A DNA stretch of 36,365 bases, taken from the NCBI RefSeq assembly GCF_000003605.2, contig NW_003140819.1, positions 73,576-109,940 of the forward strand. Direction: 5' to 3'. The stretch is from Saccoglossus kowalevskii (Eukaryota > Hemichordata > Enteropneusta > Harrimaniidae). Below are positions 1 through 11,618 of this stretch, in pieces. A model generated the notes under the pieces. It did not search any database. It saw nothing but the letters and a program-made list of their open reading frames with translations, and was not told where the DNA came from. The position numbers were made by a program, and so were the translations under genes. The first letter of the stretch is position 1; the number at the start of each line of letters is the position of its first letter.

Positions 1-1175
1 ATCCTGTAATAATCACAAAAAATAATCCCCAAAAGAAATCCTGAAAAAAGGAATAATCGCTTAACTTAGCCAATGTCGTAAACCCGAGGTCGTAAATTGC
101 TATAAATAATCACGAGTCACGTGATCTCACTTGAAAACATGGTCAAATATTGACTGTCTGGTTGGAAATCCGTCTAACACTGTATCGAATAATCTCTACT
201 AACTTTCCGTTTGTTTCAAGAGACATCACTAAGGGGCATGATGAACGGGTCAACTTTTGTTGTCAACATTTGTTGTCAACATGTTGCAGCTTGTTGATTG
301 CGATAGAGACATGTTCTATTCCGTGCAACGAGCCTTAAGCATTACGTCATATGATTAATTCGTCATGAGGAGGCACGATCGGGACAAATAAACGAGTAAA
401 CAGAATCAAAGAAAAACGACAGACGTATTTGTTTAAAGCGGGAGGGTCGTCACTCGCTGTACGGCGTAAGCGTGACAGGCGATATTGGCCGCGGGCGAAA
501 CAATGCTAGCATAAAGCAGGGTGTTTTTGAGATAATTACAAGCCTCGGTTTAGCAAAATACAACACATTTCCGGGTCGGCACATCATTCATGCTGGGGGG
601 GGGGGGTACAAATTAAGTGCAAATTATGTTGCCCACTGCATTTTTTTGTAGATTATATGTTTGCAGTTTGTTCCGTGCGGATCTATGCCAACCCAACCCG
701 CAGACATAATGGATTAATCCTCAGTGGATCGAATCAACACACGTGTTGATTTTATCGTTTTTCTTTTTTAATTTTTTATAGTAGGTAACATGAACCCTTA
801 TGTAGTTCAGAATTTTACTTTTCGTACTATCGACTCAACAAATCCGTTTTCTTCATAAATATTTATAAATATATTTCAAGGGCAGTTATTCCAACCAGCC
901 AACCAACGAGCGCGATGACGATGACGTCATTCGACAATGTTCAAATGTCATTCCTTCAGCGAATATCAATTTTTCGTTTCAGTTTCAATTGTGGGATTTA
1001 TATATTTTTTTTATAAATAATGAAAGAAATTGATTTGCTGTGCCGATACACATAGTATGCAAAAACAAACTTTATAAATTTTCACTAGTTTCAGTTTTGT
1101 ACAATGTTTCTAAGAATTTGTAGCCTAATATGAATGGAGAACACATTCTAGACAAATCCGTATTGTCACTCAAAT
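1..1175. other. No gene recognised
   Basis: No supported exon. At 434-475 is a decayed left end of a TTAA family 2 MITE (TTTAAAGCGGGAGGGTCGTC). A G-tract occurs at 595-607. CACGTG occurs at 118 and 740, TGACGTCA at 922. Confidence 0.6.
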
Positions 1176-1484
1176 TTAAAGCGCGGTAGTTCGTCGCACT
1201 GCGCATGTGCGAGATATATGGGTCTTCATATAAACAAAGATGGCGACTTTGACTGCTGCGCAGATCAACGAGTACGAACTGAGACGTTTCCAAGCTTTAA
1301 TTAGGTAATTGTCATGTGATTGGAAGGTATCGAAAGAGTTACCGGCGGTAAACGGTGCATAACGCGCCCAGATCAAACATCATACTTGTGATTTCCATTT
1401 GAAGTGCGCATCGGATTATGGGAAAATCAGTGTTTATCAACACAAATTTCGCACATGCGCAGCGTGACAACTACCGCGCTTTAA
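1176..1484. mobile_element. TTAA-flanked MITE, family 1, complete copy
   Basis: The 309-bp element has long inverted ends, TTAAAGCGCGGTAGTTCGTC at left and its complement ending ACTACCGCGCTTTAA at right. The flanking TTAA is the target duplication typical of piggyBac-like elements. The interior includes ATATAAACAAAGATGGCG and GCGCATGTGCG. Small open frames here are by-products. Confidence 0.88.
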
Positions 1485-3080
1485 AAAGTTTTCATTACGG
1501 AAAAAAAGTAATATATATTCGCATGGGATGTAATCAAACGAGGTCACGTGGTGCTAACATCACTTCCATATTAAAGGTCACCATCGTTCACATAAAGATA
1601 ACATTTATTTATAGAACCTGAACTGATTGTACGAAGTAAACCGCTGCCTAAATTTAGAAATCATCCAATTAACTTTGAGCTTATTTTTTTCTTCTAAATT
1701 TTGGATTGATACAATATCAAAAGTCTGATGTAGCTAGAGGCGCCTCTTGTCGATGGTTATTAAATCGCGTTCAAGTTTCGCGAGATCAGCACAGAATCAG
1801 AATTTGCATTACAAACGTCTGTTTCAGTAAATCGGGCTCGTTGACGAATTCCGTAAGGGGAGATCTCACGTGACCTACAACCGACAGCTACCCTAGATTA
1901 AATCCAACCACAGACTCGACCTACCTCAGATTTCAGTCAGATAGCGAAAGATATTACATGCTGGTTTACCGCAAACATTTCAATTAATACGCGCCCTCTA
2001 GCGACGAAAGCGCCCGTGATGTAGATGGTGTAAGCAAGCAATATCGTCCAAACACCAATTTGTGTGGTTGTTTGTGTAGTCGTTCCTCATTTCAAATATA
2101 GTAAATCTCTGAATATAACAGCTTTATTGTCTGACGTCACAGATCAAAACAAAATATACATTGTGAACGGCCATTACGTCATAGAAGCGCTTCGTCGCTG
2201 GGAGCGCGAGTTTATTATGCGTGCGTATTGTGGCCTTAATTAATCGCTGGGTTTTATGTCCGATTATTTCACTGACAGTTAAATGCGCCTGAATAAGACC
2301 CAGAGAATATTTGAATTCAACATTAAAATTTATTGTTTTCTTTATAAACCATTGAATTTAAAATTCAGCGAATAGTACTTCTGCAAAATAAAAATCCGCT
2401 AACATTAAATACAGCGACTTTTTTTCCTTCTACGGTTTTTCTAAAAAATGAAACTATTTTGAGTGAAAGGAAATGTTATTTTATTCCACAATACATCATT
2501 TCCACTGAATACTGTAAAACATATATTTTTAGCTAGCATGTTATTTTAGCTAATTTGGCTAATCTGTAATTTCGCTAATTCAAGATGTAGCTAATTTAAC
2601 AGTAAGTATATTCTCACAGGGAGATAATCGACACTTTAGCTAAATTAAGATTCTGTTAATTCATGTCAAGAGTAAAATCTGCTAAAATTGCATGCAGCTT
2701 TTTCAACGTGTTCTACAGTATATCAAAATACGATATTGAACAAGTTCAAAATCGTCTCATATCAATTTTCCTTCCCTTTTTAGCGCGACACCGAGTTATG
2801 CGAACAGCAATACTGAGCCGGTTCGATGTCAAAGGTCAAGGACACGCACGTGTCTATATTTAGGCCACGTATAGAAGTATGTATTCAATTAGACGTAGTT
2901 CATTTTCGGTTATATTTTATAACAATCAAGCAGAATCTAATAAAACAGTCGTACTAAATCGTAGACCTTATTTTTTTCATTGTTCTGTATAATTTAAAAA
3001 AAAAATATATGTTAAAAAAAAAATTTTAAGATCTACAACTAGATGTAATTGCCGTGGTAAAATTAACACTTCCGGTTTAT
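1485..3080. other. No gene recognised
   Basis: Mostly A/T-rich with short spurious frames. CACGTG at 1545, 1867 and 2847, TGACGTCA at 2132, and a GCGCCCTCTA motif at 1991. A possible old foldback element covers about 2264-2420, with AAAATCCGCTAA-like arms. Confidence 0.5.
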
Positions 3081-3730
3081 GTACATAATATCGCCCTGGT
3101 CACGTGCTCACCGTCTTACAGTAGCAGGGTATTGACCGGGAGATAATATTCACAATATATCGTATTTCCAACACTTATCGATATGGGGTATATATTGACA
3201 CGGAAATGTACATACTGAGGCCTTTATTATCGACTGTGTCTACATCATTTAATGCACTCACTTAGTATATTGCATCTAGGGCGATATTATTACAATATAA
3301 TGCACAGGCAGCATAATGTACGAGTCTCTATCTGCGAAACATACTAGCGTATTGCACCCAGGACAATATTTCAGTAAAATGCACGTCCTATGTCTATATT
3401 TGCGAAATATATACCGCATTCAGGGCTATACAAATTTTACATAACAAGACATTATTCCTATAATATAATATACCTGTGTCTAAATTCACGGAATACTCAC
3501 TCCGAAGTATTACTGTTATACATATCTTACAAGGTCAATATTCAGTGATAATGTACACAAATATGCACCCCAGGTTTATATTCACATTAATATCGGTAAT
3601 TTTTTTTACAAGATATTAGATCTGTGCAACAATTTGCGATCAGACAATTATTATTGGGTCAATATATCATTTGATATAAGCACCCGAAGTGAAGCATGAT
3701 GTATTGCATTCCATTCCACAATAGTAGCTC
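3081..3730. other. Possible very degenerate tandem repeat
   Basis: Phrases such as GCATCTAGGGCGATATTATT, GCACCCAGGACAATATT and GCATTCAGGGCTATA recur at roughly 65-75 bp, alternating with CTATATTTGCGAAATAT-type words. This suggests a decayed satellite, but I cannot align it securely. Confidence 0.4.
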
Positions 3731-4840
3731 ACGGGGTCATGACCCCATTACAAGCAATAAAGACCGTGATACTTATGGGTATCTTGATGACGTCGACTGT
3801 GACTGATAACGTGGATTCCATTCTGACCTGTGGCAAAACCTACTATTGCGTGGAAAATACATTGCGCATTCTTGCTCGACGTGTCGGGAACCACGACCAC
3901 AGTCTTCCCCCATTGGTGACACGTACTTTGTATCGAACTCCGCACAGTTCGATACGCGTTACTTATCATCACTGCACAAAGCAGCTTTGCATAGAACTCA
4001 TTTGCATATTCGAATACTCGTATGTTCGAACTACAAGACCCTATCGGTTAACAAAGTTATGCGTAAGTCACTCGGTTACTTTAATCACTTTAATAAGACG
4101 TTTCACGCCCTGACTCCGAATAAAATGTTCAGTTATTTAGATTAAACTAAACATGACTTGCGTTAGAAAAGTGCAATTCTTTACTACAAGCCAAAGCATT
4201 AGATAAATGTACAATAAATGACTAACTTTATAAACTTACTAGAACCTATGTGTTCTATGGCTGTTAGATATGGAAAATCGAATCCGTTCAAGGCAGAAAT
4301 AGTCTTGAAATATTCACCAGAATGCAAGATGAAATTAGTATTTAATGTTTCTTTCCCAACTACATTGTATATTCGTTAACAAAACGTTTTTTCTCCCAGT
4401 TTTAGTGTATGACGTGCGCCATTTCACTACAATAACATTACCTTGCAAAACATAGTCCGCGATATAATGGTTCGTATTTACGTTTCTACTGAAGTCTGAC
4501 ATTAATAAATAGTTCGGATGTCACATGCGTTTTTTTCCACATTTTGTTATACATTTTTAAATGTAACAACTACAGGAACTTATGGCCATGCGTAGTGAGG
4601 TGATTGACCACAGAATTGAAGGCTGCCTGTGGCAGAGGTACTATTGCGTAAAGCGCAATGACCTATGGGAAGGAGGTTGACTTTGTATGTCAGTTAATAC
4701 GACTTTGTTTCCCTGGATCGAACGCGGATCTCCGAGTTCGAGATTATTCTTTCAAATCTGCCCACGTGATGTGTTTTTAGACATATATTTTTCATTTCGA
4801 AAAAAATAGACACATTTGTACCAACGGAGGAAACCTGGGG
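3731..4840. other. No gene recognised
   Basis: The longest frame (3739-4113) has no recognisable domain and overlaps equally long frames in other phases. I see nothing else of note except the lead-in to the 20-bp array. Confidence 0.5.
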
Positions 4841-5270
4841 TCAATATGCCAGGTCACGTGGTAATATGTCAGGTCACATGAAATTGTGAAAGGTCACATA
4901 GTAATCTGTCAGGTCACATGGTAATATGTCAGGTCACATGACATTGTGAAAGGTCACATGGTAATTTGTCAAGCTGTAGGGCAATCTGTCAGGTCACATG
5001 GTAATATGCCAGGTCACGTGGTAGTATGTCAGGTCACATGACATTGTGAAAGGTCACATGGTAATTTGTCAGTCTATAGGGCAATCTGTCAGGTCACATG
5101 GTATTATGCCAGGTCACGTGGTATTATGTCAGGTCACGTTGTAATATGTCAGGTCACATGGCAATTTCTCAGGTCACATGGTAATATGCAAAGTCACATG
5201 AAATTGTGAAAGGTCACATGTCAATCTGTCAGATCACGTGGTAATATGTCAAGTCACATGATTATCTGTC
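4841..5270 (+). repeat. 20-bp AGGTCACRTG tandem array, about 21-22 units
   Basis: The unit is GTAATATGTCAGGTCACATG, in perfect 20-bp register with no indel for about 430 bp. Sixteen units keep exact AGGTCA, and the rest are degenerate. Three unit types (TGCC..CACGTG, TGTC..CACATG, TGTGAA..CACATG) recur in a 100-bp five-unit order. See 4941-5040 against 5041-5140. Confidence 0.93.
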
Positions 5271-5279
5271 AGGTACGAA

Positions 5280-6934
5280 TGTTCTTCAAACAATTTGAAG
5301 CAAATAGCCCCCCCTGTATAAATATTGATTGGCTTGGCGATGATTACCTCTCCCCCAAATGCATAAACAACTTGGATCAATTGACCTGAGATTAGCCTAT
5401 CGTGATGTACGACCGATGAGTGACGTCATCATATTCGCACGCCAATCAGGGCGAAACACGTATCACGCGATGCCGTACTGGCTGGTTTAACGAGAGACGA
5501 GGCAACAGCTCATGGAGGTACATTCAATTTGGTGACGTCATGTGATTAAACCCCATCAAAGGTATGAAGACTGAGTACGCACTACCCCCTCCCCCCAAAA
5601 AAAATTGTAGGGTTGTGCAGAATGTTGAAACTTCTGTACGAGTTGGTTCGGAATAATTTATTTGACGTAATCGCGATAATAGGACAACATTTCGACAAAT
5701 AAGATGATTAAAATGTGAGTTTTAAAAAATCAAACAACGGCATATCAGTTGATTCCACAAAATTCAGAATTTTTACTGGGAATTATAGAGAATCAGACTG
5801 GTAGTTTTCAAAAAGTAGGGTTTTTTTTACGAATTTAAACGAAACATACTAAAAATAAACAAATCATTTCGAGTGATTTACAAGAAGTAGAAAAGAGTAT
5901 TTTTTAAATAAAAAATACTAAAATTAATGAATTTTTGATATTGTCATGAAATGAACAAATAGGAATGAGGTCACCTCAAATATTGCTTTTAAAAATTGAT
6001 GCCAGACGGACAACTAATGACTCCAAGTCACTGGGCAGCTGATCTAAAATGTCACGTGACCATCTCCGCTCATTTATCGAATGGTCGGCCTCTATAAAGC
6101 GGCGGCGTAGTCTTCCTGGGTCAAGTTCATGGTCGGTAGGTAAGTGTCATGGAATTTACGAAGATAAAGCAACTTTTTCATCGTATACCATTTCTGAAAA
6201 AATAGAGACATAGAGACACGCGAAGAAGTTAAAACGGCTTTCAAAGAATTTACGACCACAATTGGTCACGAAAATCAACGAATTTATGAATAATCTTGGT
6301 ATAGCTGTTGTCTCCCTCGTAACAGGCACTGTGTCCCCGAGGGGTCGGGTACCAGGCTGATATAGATACGACATGACCGCGTTCTTCAAAACCATCACTT
6401 TCCTTTTTTGAAAAAATGCTCAGTTTTTGAAAAAAAACAAAAAAAAAACATATTTTAGGCAAACACCAGGAAGATACCGTGACACTGGCTTTTTGATCTG
6501 TTCGAATTTATGTGTGGTTTCTTTCAAAACTACGAGGTCTTCCTCTGCCAAACCACTTTCTTGTTGTCTTGTTCTCCTGTTTGACCTATGAAAAGTACTT
6601 CTTTTTTTTTCGCGAGCATGTAGACTCCTAAAATTAAGCATCTTTCTTCGCCAGAGCCAAGTCACCCATCCCCAGGTGTGGCACATACATTCAATACAGG
6701 GAAGCATTTGATTTATCCCGTATTCGTGTAGACTGAGAGTTGATTTCTAAGAGCAGAGTGAACCAAATGAGTATTGGTCACCAAATCCGGGAAGAGAATA
6801 ACGCTCTGGAGAGGAGCACTTGTAACTAAGATGTTTATCATCAACTGCGAGGGCTGGAACTGCGCCAAAGTTCTCGCGAGATGTTCAATAACATATATCA
6901 ATGTGCCTTTTCACGTGCCGCTCATCAACGTTGA
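5280..6934. other. No gene recognised
   Basis: TGACGTCA at 5421 and 5533, and a perfect GTCACGTGAC palindrome at 6051. 6420-6700 holds A/T tracts that keep minus-strand frames open without any family resemblance. Confidence 0.5.
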
Positions 6935-7120
6935 AACACGCTCCCATCTGACATGCGTCAAGTCACTGATGTCAACTTATTTAGAAAAAGACTGAAAACA
7001 TATTTATTCAACAAAGCCTACAGCGTGGATTAACTTTCTCAGCGCCTTTGAACAAAACTTAGTTTTAGATCCAGACGCTTTATAAATCTTTATGATTGAT
7101 TGATTGATTGATTGATTGAA
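6935..7120 (+). mobile_element. 3' end of a CR1/L2-like non-LTR retrotransposon, 5' truncated
   Basis: An open frame 6935-7033 encodes NTLPSDMRQVTDVNLFRK, then RLKTYLFNKAYSVD and a stop. This is the familiar tail of CR1/L2/jockey-group reverse transcriptase ORFs (N-LP---R then F---LK-YLF). It is followed by about 55 bp of 3' UTR with the GCGCCTTTGAAC and GACGCTTTATAAAT motifs and a (TTGA)n tail to about 7120. Everything upstream is missing. Confidence 0.72.
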
Positions 7121-7211
7121 TATCAATATGTAAACATAACTTACGTCACAGTTAGACTCTATGTACGATAGTATGAAGTCTCTGCTGTATTCACACCATG
7201 AGAGGAAGTGG

Positions 7212-7539
7212 TATCCTCGGGGCGGAGCTACGTCACGGACGTTCTACGTTGCTAAGACGCGCACCACTGTACCACGTATTTCTATGGGCTCTGTGCACGC
7301 TGCTGTGGAACGCCGGTGGAGCCGGTGAAAACTCGAGAAAACAACACAAACTCAACTTTGAAGTAATCCTGAACAACCAAATTTATATATGTTACACACG
7401 TAGGGCTAATCTTGTTACACTGTTCAGGGGACTTTCAACAACCATCGCAAAGTACCGTTTTCTGCGAGTTTTTGGTCTTTGTTTTCACCGCGAGGGTTGC
7501 CAGGCGGTAGAAAATGCCCGGATGTCCGTCCCGAGAATA
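7212..7539. mobile_element. TA-flanked MITE (TCCTCGGGG ends), copy 1
   Basis: The 328-bp element is flanked by TA. It starts TATCCTCGGGGCGGAGC and ends GGACATCCG-type sequence inverted (GATGTCCGTCCCGAGAATA). The 126-codon open frame starting at 7198 lies across it and is not conserved in the second copy, so it is not a gene. Confidence 0.85.
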
Positions 7540-7564
7540 TTTGTACTATGGACTACACTGCGTG

Positions 7565-7928
7565 TATATAAACCATAATTATACTGTGACCACGATCACT
7601 ATGCACGAGGTTCTAATGCTGTATTTCTTTTATAATATAGATGCTGTAATGCTATCATTATTATTTTTATTTATACTATGTTCGGGATGTCATACTTCAT
7701 TTATACTACAGCTACGAGACTGTACTGCCATTATACAACGATTGACAGGTTGTAACGCAGTTATTCTATGGTCGATAGGTTGTATTGAATTTATACCACT
7801 ACTGCGAGGTTTTACTACACTTACATTGTAATTTAGAGGACGAATTTACACTGTGCTGCAGTCTATTATCATTTATACATGACCGAGAAGCTATACTGCA
7901 TTTATACTACAATTGATTGACAATTATT
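7565..7928. repeat. Degenerate flank of the 30-bp minisatellite
   Basis: Recurring TTATACTA(T/C) and GGTTGTA or CGAGGTT words at roughly 30-bp spacing suggest decayed copies of the adjacent array. A similar decayed stretch follows from 8736 to about 8800. Confidence 0.6.
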
Positions 7929-8735
7929 CTATGACTTTAAAGCCGGTTTTAAAAATACTCTTTGACTGAAAGACTGTTTTGGAATTATACTATCATAATG
8001 GCTGAAAGGCTGTTTTGAAATTATACTATGGCTGAAAGGCTGTTTTGAAATTATACTATGGCTGAAAGGCTGTTTTGGAATTATACTATGGCTGAAAGGC
8101 TGTTTTGAAATTATACTATGGCTGAAAGGCTGTTTTGAAATTATACTATGGCTGAAAGGCTGTTTTGAAATTATACTATCATGGCTGAAGGGCTGTTTTG
8201 AAATTATACTATGGCTGAAAAGCTGTTTTGGAATTATACTATAGCTGAAAGGCTGTTTTGGAATTATACTATGGCTGAAAGACTGTTTTGAAATTATACT
8301 ATGACTGAGAGTTTTTTTCAAAGTGTAGTATTGCTGCAAGGCTGTTTTGAAATTATACTATGGCCGAAAGGCTGTTTTGAAATTATACTATGGCTGAAAG
8401 GCTGTTTTGGAATTACACTATGGCTGAAAGGCTGTTTTGAAATTATACTATGGCTGAAAGGCTGTTTTGGAATTATACTATCATAATGACTGAAGGGCAG
8501 TTTTGAAATTATACTATGGCTGAAAGGCTGTTTTGGAATTATACTATGACTGAAAGACTGTTTTGAAATTATACTATCATGGCTGAAGGGCTGTTTTGAA
8601 ATTATACTATGGCTGAAAAGCTGTTTTGGAATTATACTATAGCTGAAAGGCTGTTTTGGAATTATACTATAGCTGAAAGACTGTTTTGAAATTATACTAT
8701 GACTGAGAGGTTTTTTTCAAAGTGTAGTATTGCTG
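7929..8735. repeat. 30-bp minisatellite, about 25 units
   Basis: The unit is GGCTGAAAGGCTGTTTTGAA plus ATTATACTAT. As 30 is a multiple of three, several frames stay open and encode 10-residue repeats such as HSIISKQPFS on the minus strand. These are artefacts of the period. Blocks 8177-8330 and 8576-8730 match unit for unit, about 399 bp apart. Confidence 0.93.
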
Positions 8736-8799
8736 AATGGCTATGCTGATCTCAATGTATACTACGAATGTGTATGCATTTACTAGGATTCTGTTTATA

Positions 8800-11229
8800 C
8801 TAATTAGGTGCCTGAAGCATGAATGTATATTCTGGGGGTGACCTTTGACACTGATGTCACAGTGCCAATCAGCGGGACACACACATCTGTTTATAGTTCT
8901 TTGGATTTCTACACTTGGGAACGGGCGTTGCCATCGATAACCAGCACCATGCCGCGTACGCATAAATGTATATATGTACGTACGTACTCAACACTGGTTT
9001 CCACTCTCGACAACATTAGTTGCCGAAAACACCACAGTTCACCTTTCGAAGATTTACTGGTATGACCTTGGCATTTATTCTTTGCTAGGCAACTGGTCGG
9101 TGATATCATCGATGTGGAGTGCGTACACAACCTTCGTTCATGCAAGACTTCACTTACAAACACACACAGGCCTCACAGTTACAGAAGTAACTTCTGGGGG
9201 AAAACTACTACTACAAAAAAAACGGAATTTACTGACAAATTTAAAAATGGCGCCGACCCATCCTCACCCTTAGAAACGGAATATTGTAACGTCCGAGAGA
9301 CGATATTAAAGACACATTTTAGAAATAAATATAATTTTTATTTTTTTTTCCAGTCACGTACGTTTTCGAGATCTACCATCTCCCCGCAAGTTTCTAATGG
9401 CCGAATCCCTTATTCACAGCGTTTCAATACGGAAAAGGAAGTTGCTTGTATCTGATAACGCAATGCAGTGTGGGACATCTTTGTTTCCGTTACGTTGTCT
9501 ACCTTTTTTTAAACTGTATTTTTCTTCTTATTGAATTGCTAATCTCGAATGTAAATTTGTTGGTAGATTATTTCAGATGTCTTTTTCAAGATATATATAA
9601 CTTTGATGACGAAGACTAAGACTATTTCAATATTGGCGAGTGATAACCGATAGTCTGGGTCACGTGACAGACTTCCTGCCTTTAATTGGTTTGATGTTGG
9701 TGTCGAATACTCCCAAGTTCATTTTAAAGTAACGTTCAGCCAATCATTCTGTTGGATTTGTCAACAAAACGTGGCGTTAGTTGATTTAAAACTAATAAAT
9801 ATATCAGTACGCGAATAAATGGATATTCTAAGGCAGTTGCACATCTGTCCCCTACTAATAAGGTATCATCACCAGCGATGACCCCTGACCCCGTGTGACG
9901 TCATCGCAGCGATATTCCACGGTCAACTCCGTAGACCAATTGATCATATTCAGGATTCGCCCCGACTATTAAAAGTATTTAAAGATTTAAAACATAATCG
10001 CCCTTAGAATTATATTTATCCGAATCAGGATTACGTGGCTCTTATGGTGTGTGGATTCAAAGAAAGTTGTAGTTTTAAAAAGTAATTCCTAATAACAGCG
10101 CAGATATAGTTACTGACCTGTTGTGGGCCCCTCTTCTCTGTCAACCAGAAGTAGATAGTTTTAAAAATACCCTGTGAAACCGTAGGGCAGTGCCGATCAC
10201 ACGTAAACACACTGAAATAACGGCCATGCGACAAAGACAGTCGACTTCGACGTGATATTCACACACAGGACCTACCCGAACGGCATATCCCCGGAGGACT
10301 TTCCCATGTCGGTGACGTCACACATTCCATCGCTTCTTCGGTACGAGTTGTGAAGATCTCACAACGCTTGAATAAAAAAAAAACTTTGAAGTCCTCTTTT
10401 TTCTCTTCGTCGTGAATCCGCTCTCAATATGGCTGGTACTCTACTATACACTGGGGTGGCTGTTAATATTTGACACGCTCTGAAAGACTGTGTAGCAATC
10501 CACGACTGGGCTGACCACTCACGGTGTCGTCTTAAAACGGGGTCACTACAGAACCACTTGAGTTACATATTGAGGTCATGACCCCAGTTTCCGCTCTTGT
10601 CGAGTGACGGCGCATGTGCGATGTGAAGTTAATCCACGAGTTGTTGGTAGGCACACAAGTAAGATAGGCCTTCGTCACGGTGTTATACAAACAAGAGCGA
10701 ATTGTTAAAAATCCAGAAGTTTGGATTAAATTTAAAAGTTGTACTCTGAGATAATTTGTCATGTATGTTTCGGTAAAAATATTAATTGACGTTATCGACT
10801 TGTGTTGCATTTTACATATAGTCTTACAGAAAAAACTGTCAATATTAGAATTATTTTTCTAATAAATTATTACAACCATACTCATAACTTCATATGACTG
10901 TTCGCTATATGACGAGGCTTTTTATAATAAATTATAATAAATATCCCAATATGTGAGATATCAGTTCTTTTCAAATATTAGATGCCGGAGTTTTGGACGG
11001 CATTTGGAGACGCGCCATACCTATGAAACGCGCCTTCTTGTGACAAAGCTTCGTTGACGCAGACGAAATTACAGCGCTTTTACGCCACAACGTGCAAGTT
11101 TCCAAGGTAACGGCGGAAATCGAAACAGGGAAAAGGGGAAGTAGTTAGCGGCCCTGGATAGTTTCGTATTAAATTGCAAATAGAACATACGCCAGTTTCT
11201 CACTATTTTAGTTTGCACTGACTCTACCA
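8800..11229. other. No gene recognised
   Basis: Overlapping short frames on both strands at 8820-9460 have no homologous motif. GTCACGTGAC at 9659 and TGACGTCA at 9896 and 10313 are the only clear sites. Confidence 0.5.
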
Positions 11230-11618
11230 TATCCTCGGGGGTGGACATCCGGGCATTTTCACCGCCTGGCAACCGGAGGCGGTGAAAACAATGGCCCAAA
11301 ACTCGCAGAAAATGGTATTTTGGGATGATTGTTAAGACTTCTCTGAACAGTGTAACAAGATTATCCCTACGTGTGTAACATATATAAATTTGGTTGTTCA
11401 GGATTACTTCAAAGTTGAGTTTGTGTTGTTTTCTCGAATTTTCACCGGCTCGACTGGCGTTCCACAGCAGCGCGCACAGAGCCCATAGAAATGCATGTAC
11501 AGTGGTGCGCGTCTTAGCAACGTGGAACGTCTGTGACGTAGCTCCGCCCCCGAGGATACATTGGTGCGCGTCGTAGCAACGTGGAACGTCTTGTGACGTA
11601 GCTCCGCCCCCGAAGATA
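11230..11618. mobile_element. TA-flanked MITE (TCCTCGGGG ends), copy 2, inverted, with end duplication
   Basis: The main element 11230-11558 (329 bp) is the reverse complement of the 7212-7539 copy. It starts TATCCTCGGGGGTGGACATC and ends GCTCCGCCCCCGAGGATA. The last 56 bp are then duplicated at 11562-11618, ending GCCCCCGAAGATA. Confidence 0.85.

Noticed and set aside
3739-4113. 124-codon plus-strand frame with a mildly hydrophobic start
   Set aside because: No domain, competing frames of similar length in two other phases, no splice partner and composition like surrounding DNA.
4841-5270. CRISPR-like array
   Set aside because: The 20-bp units are contiguous with no unique spacers, and the sequence is eukaryotic. 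It is a tandem satellite.
6420-6707. 95-codon minus-strand frame
   Set aside because: Lysine- and phenylalanine-rich because of A/T tracts; no family match and no splice context.
7198-7578. 126-codon plus-strand frame as a gene
   Set aside because: It lies across a MITE (7212-7539). The inverted copy at 11230-11558 does not keep the frame and no protein family is recognisable.
7929-8486. Repetitive HSIISKQPFS-type proteins on both strands
   Set aside because: A 30-bp period keeps frames open automatically; both strands show such frames, and there are no splice or start signals.
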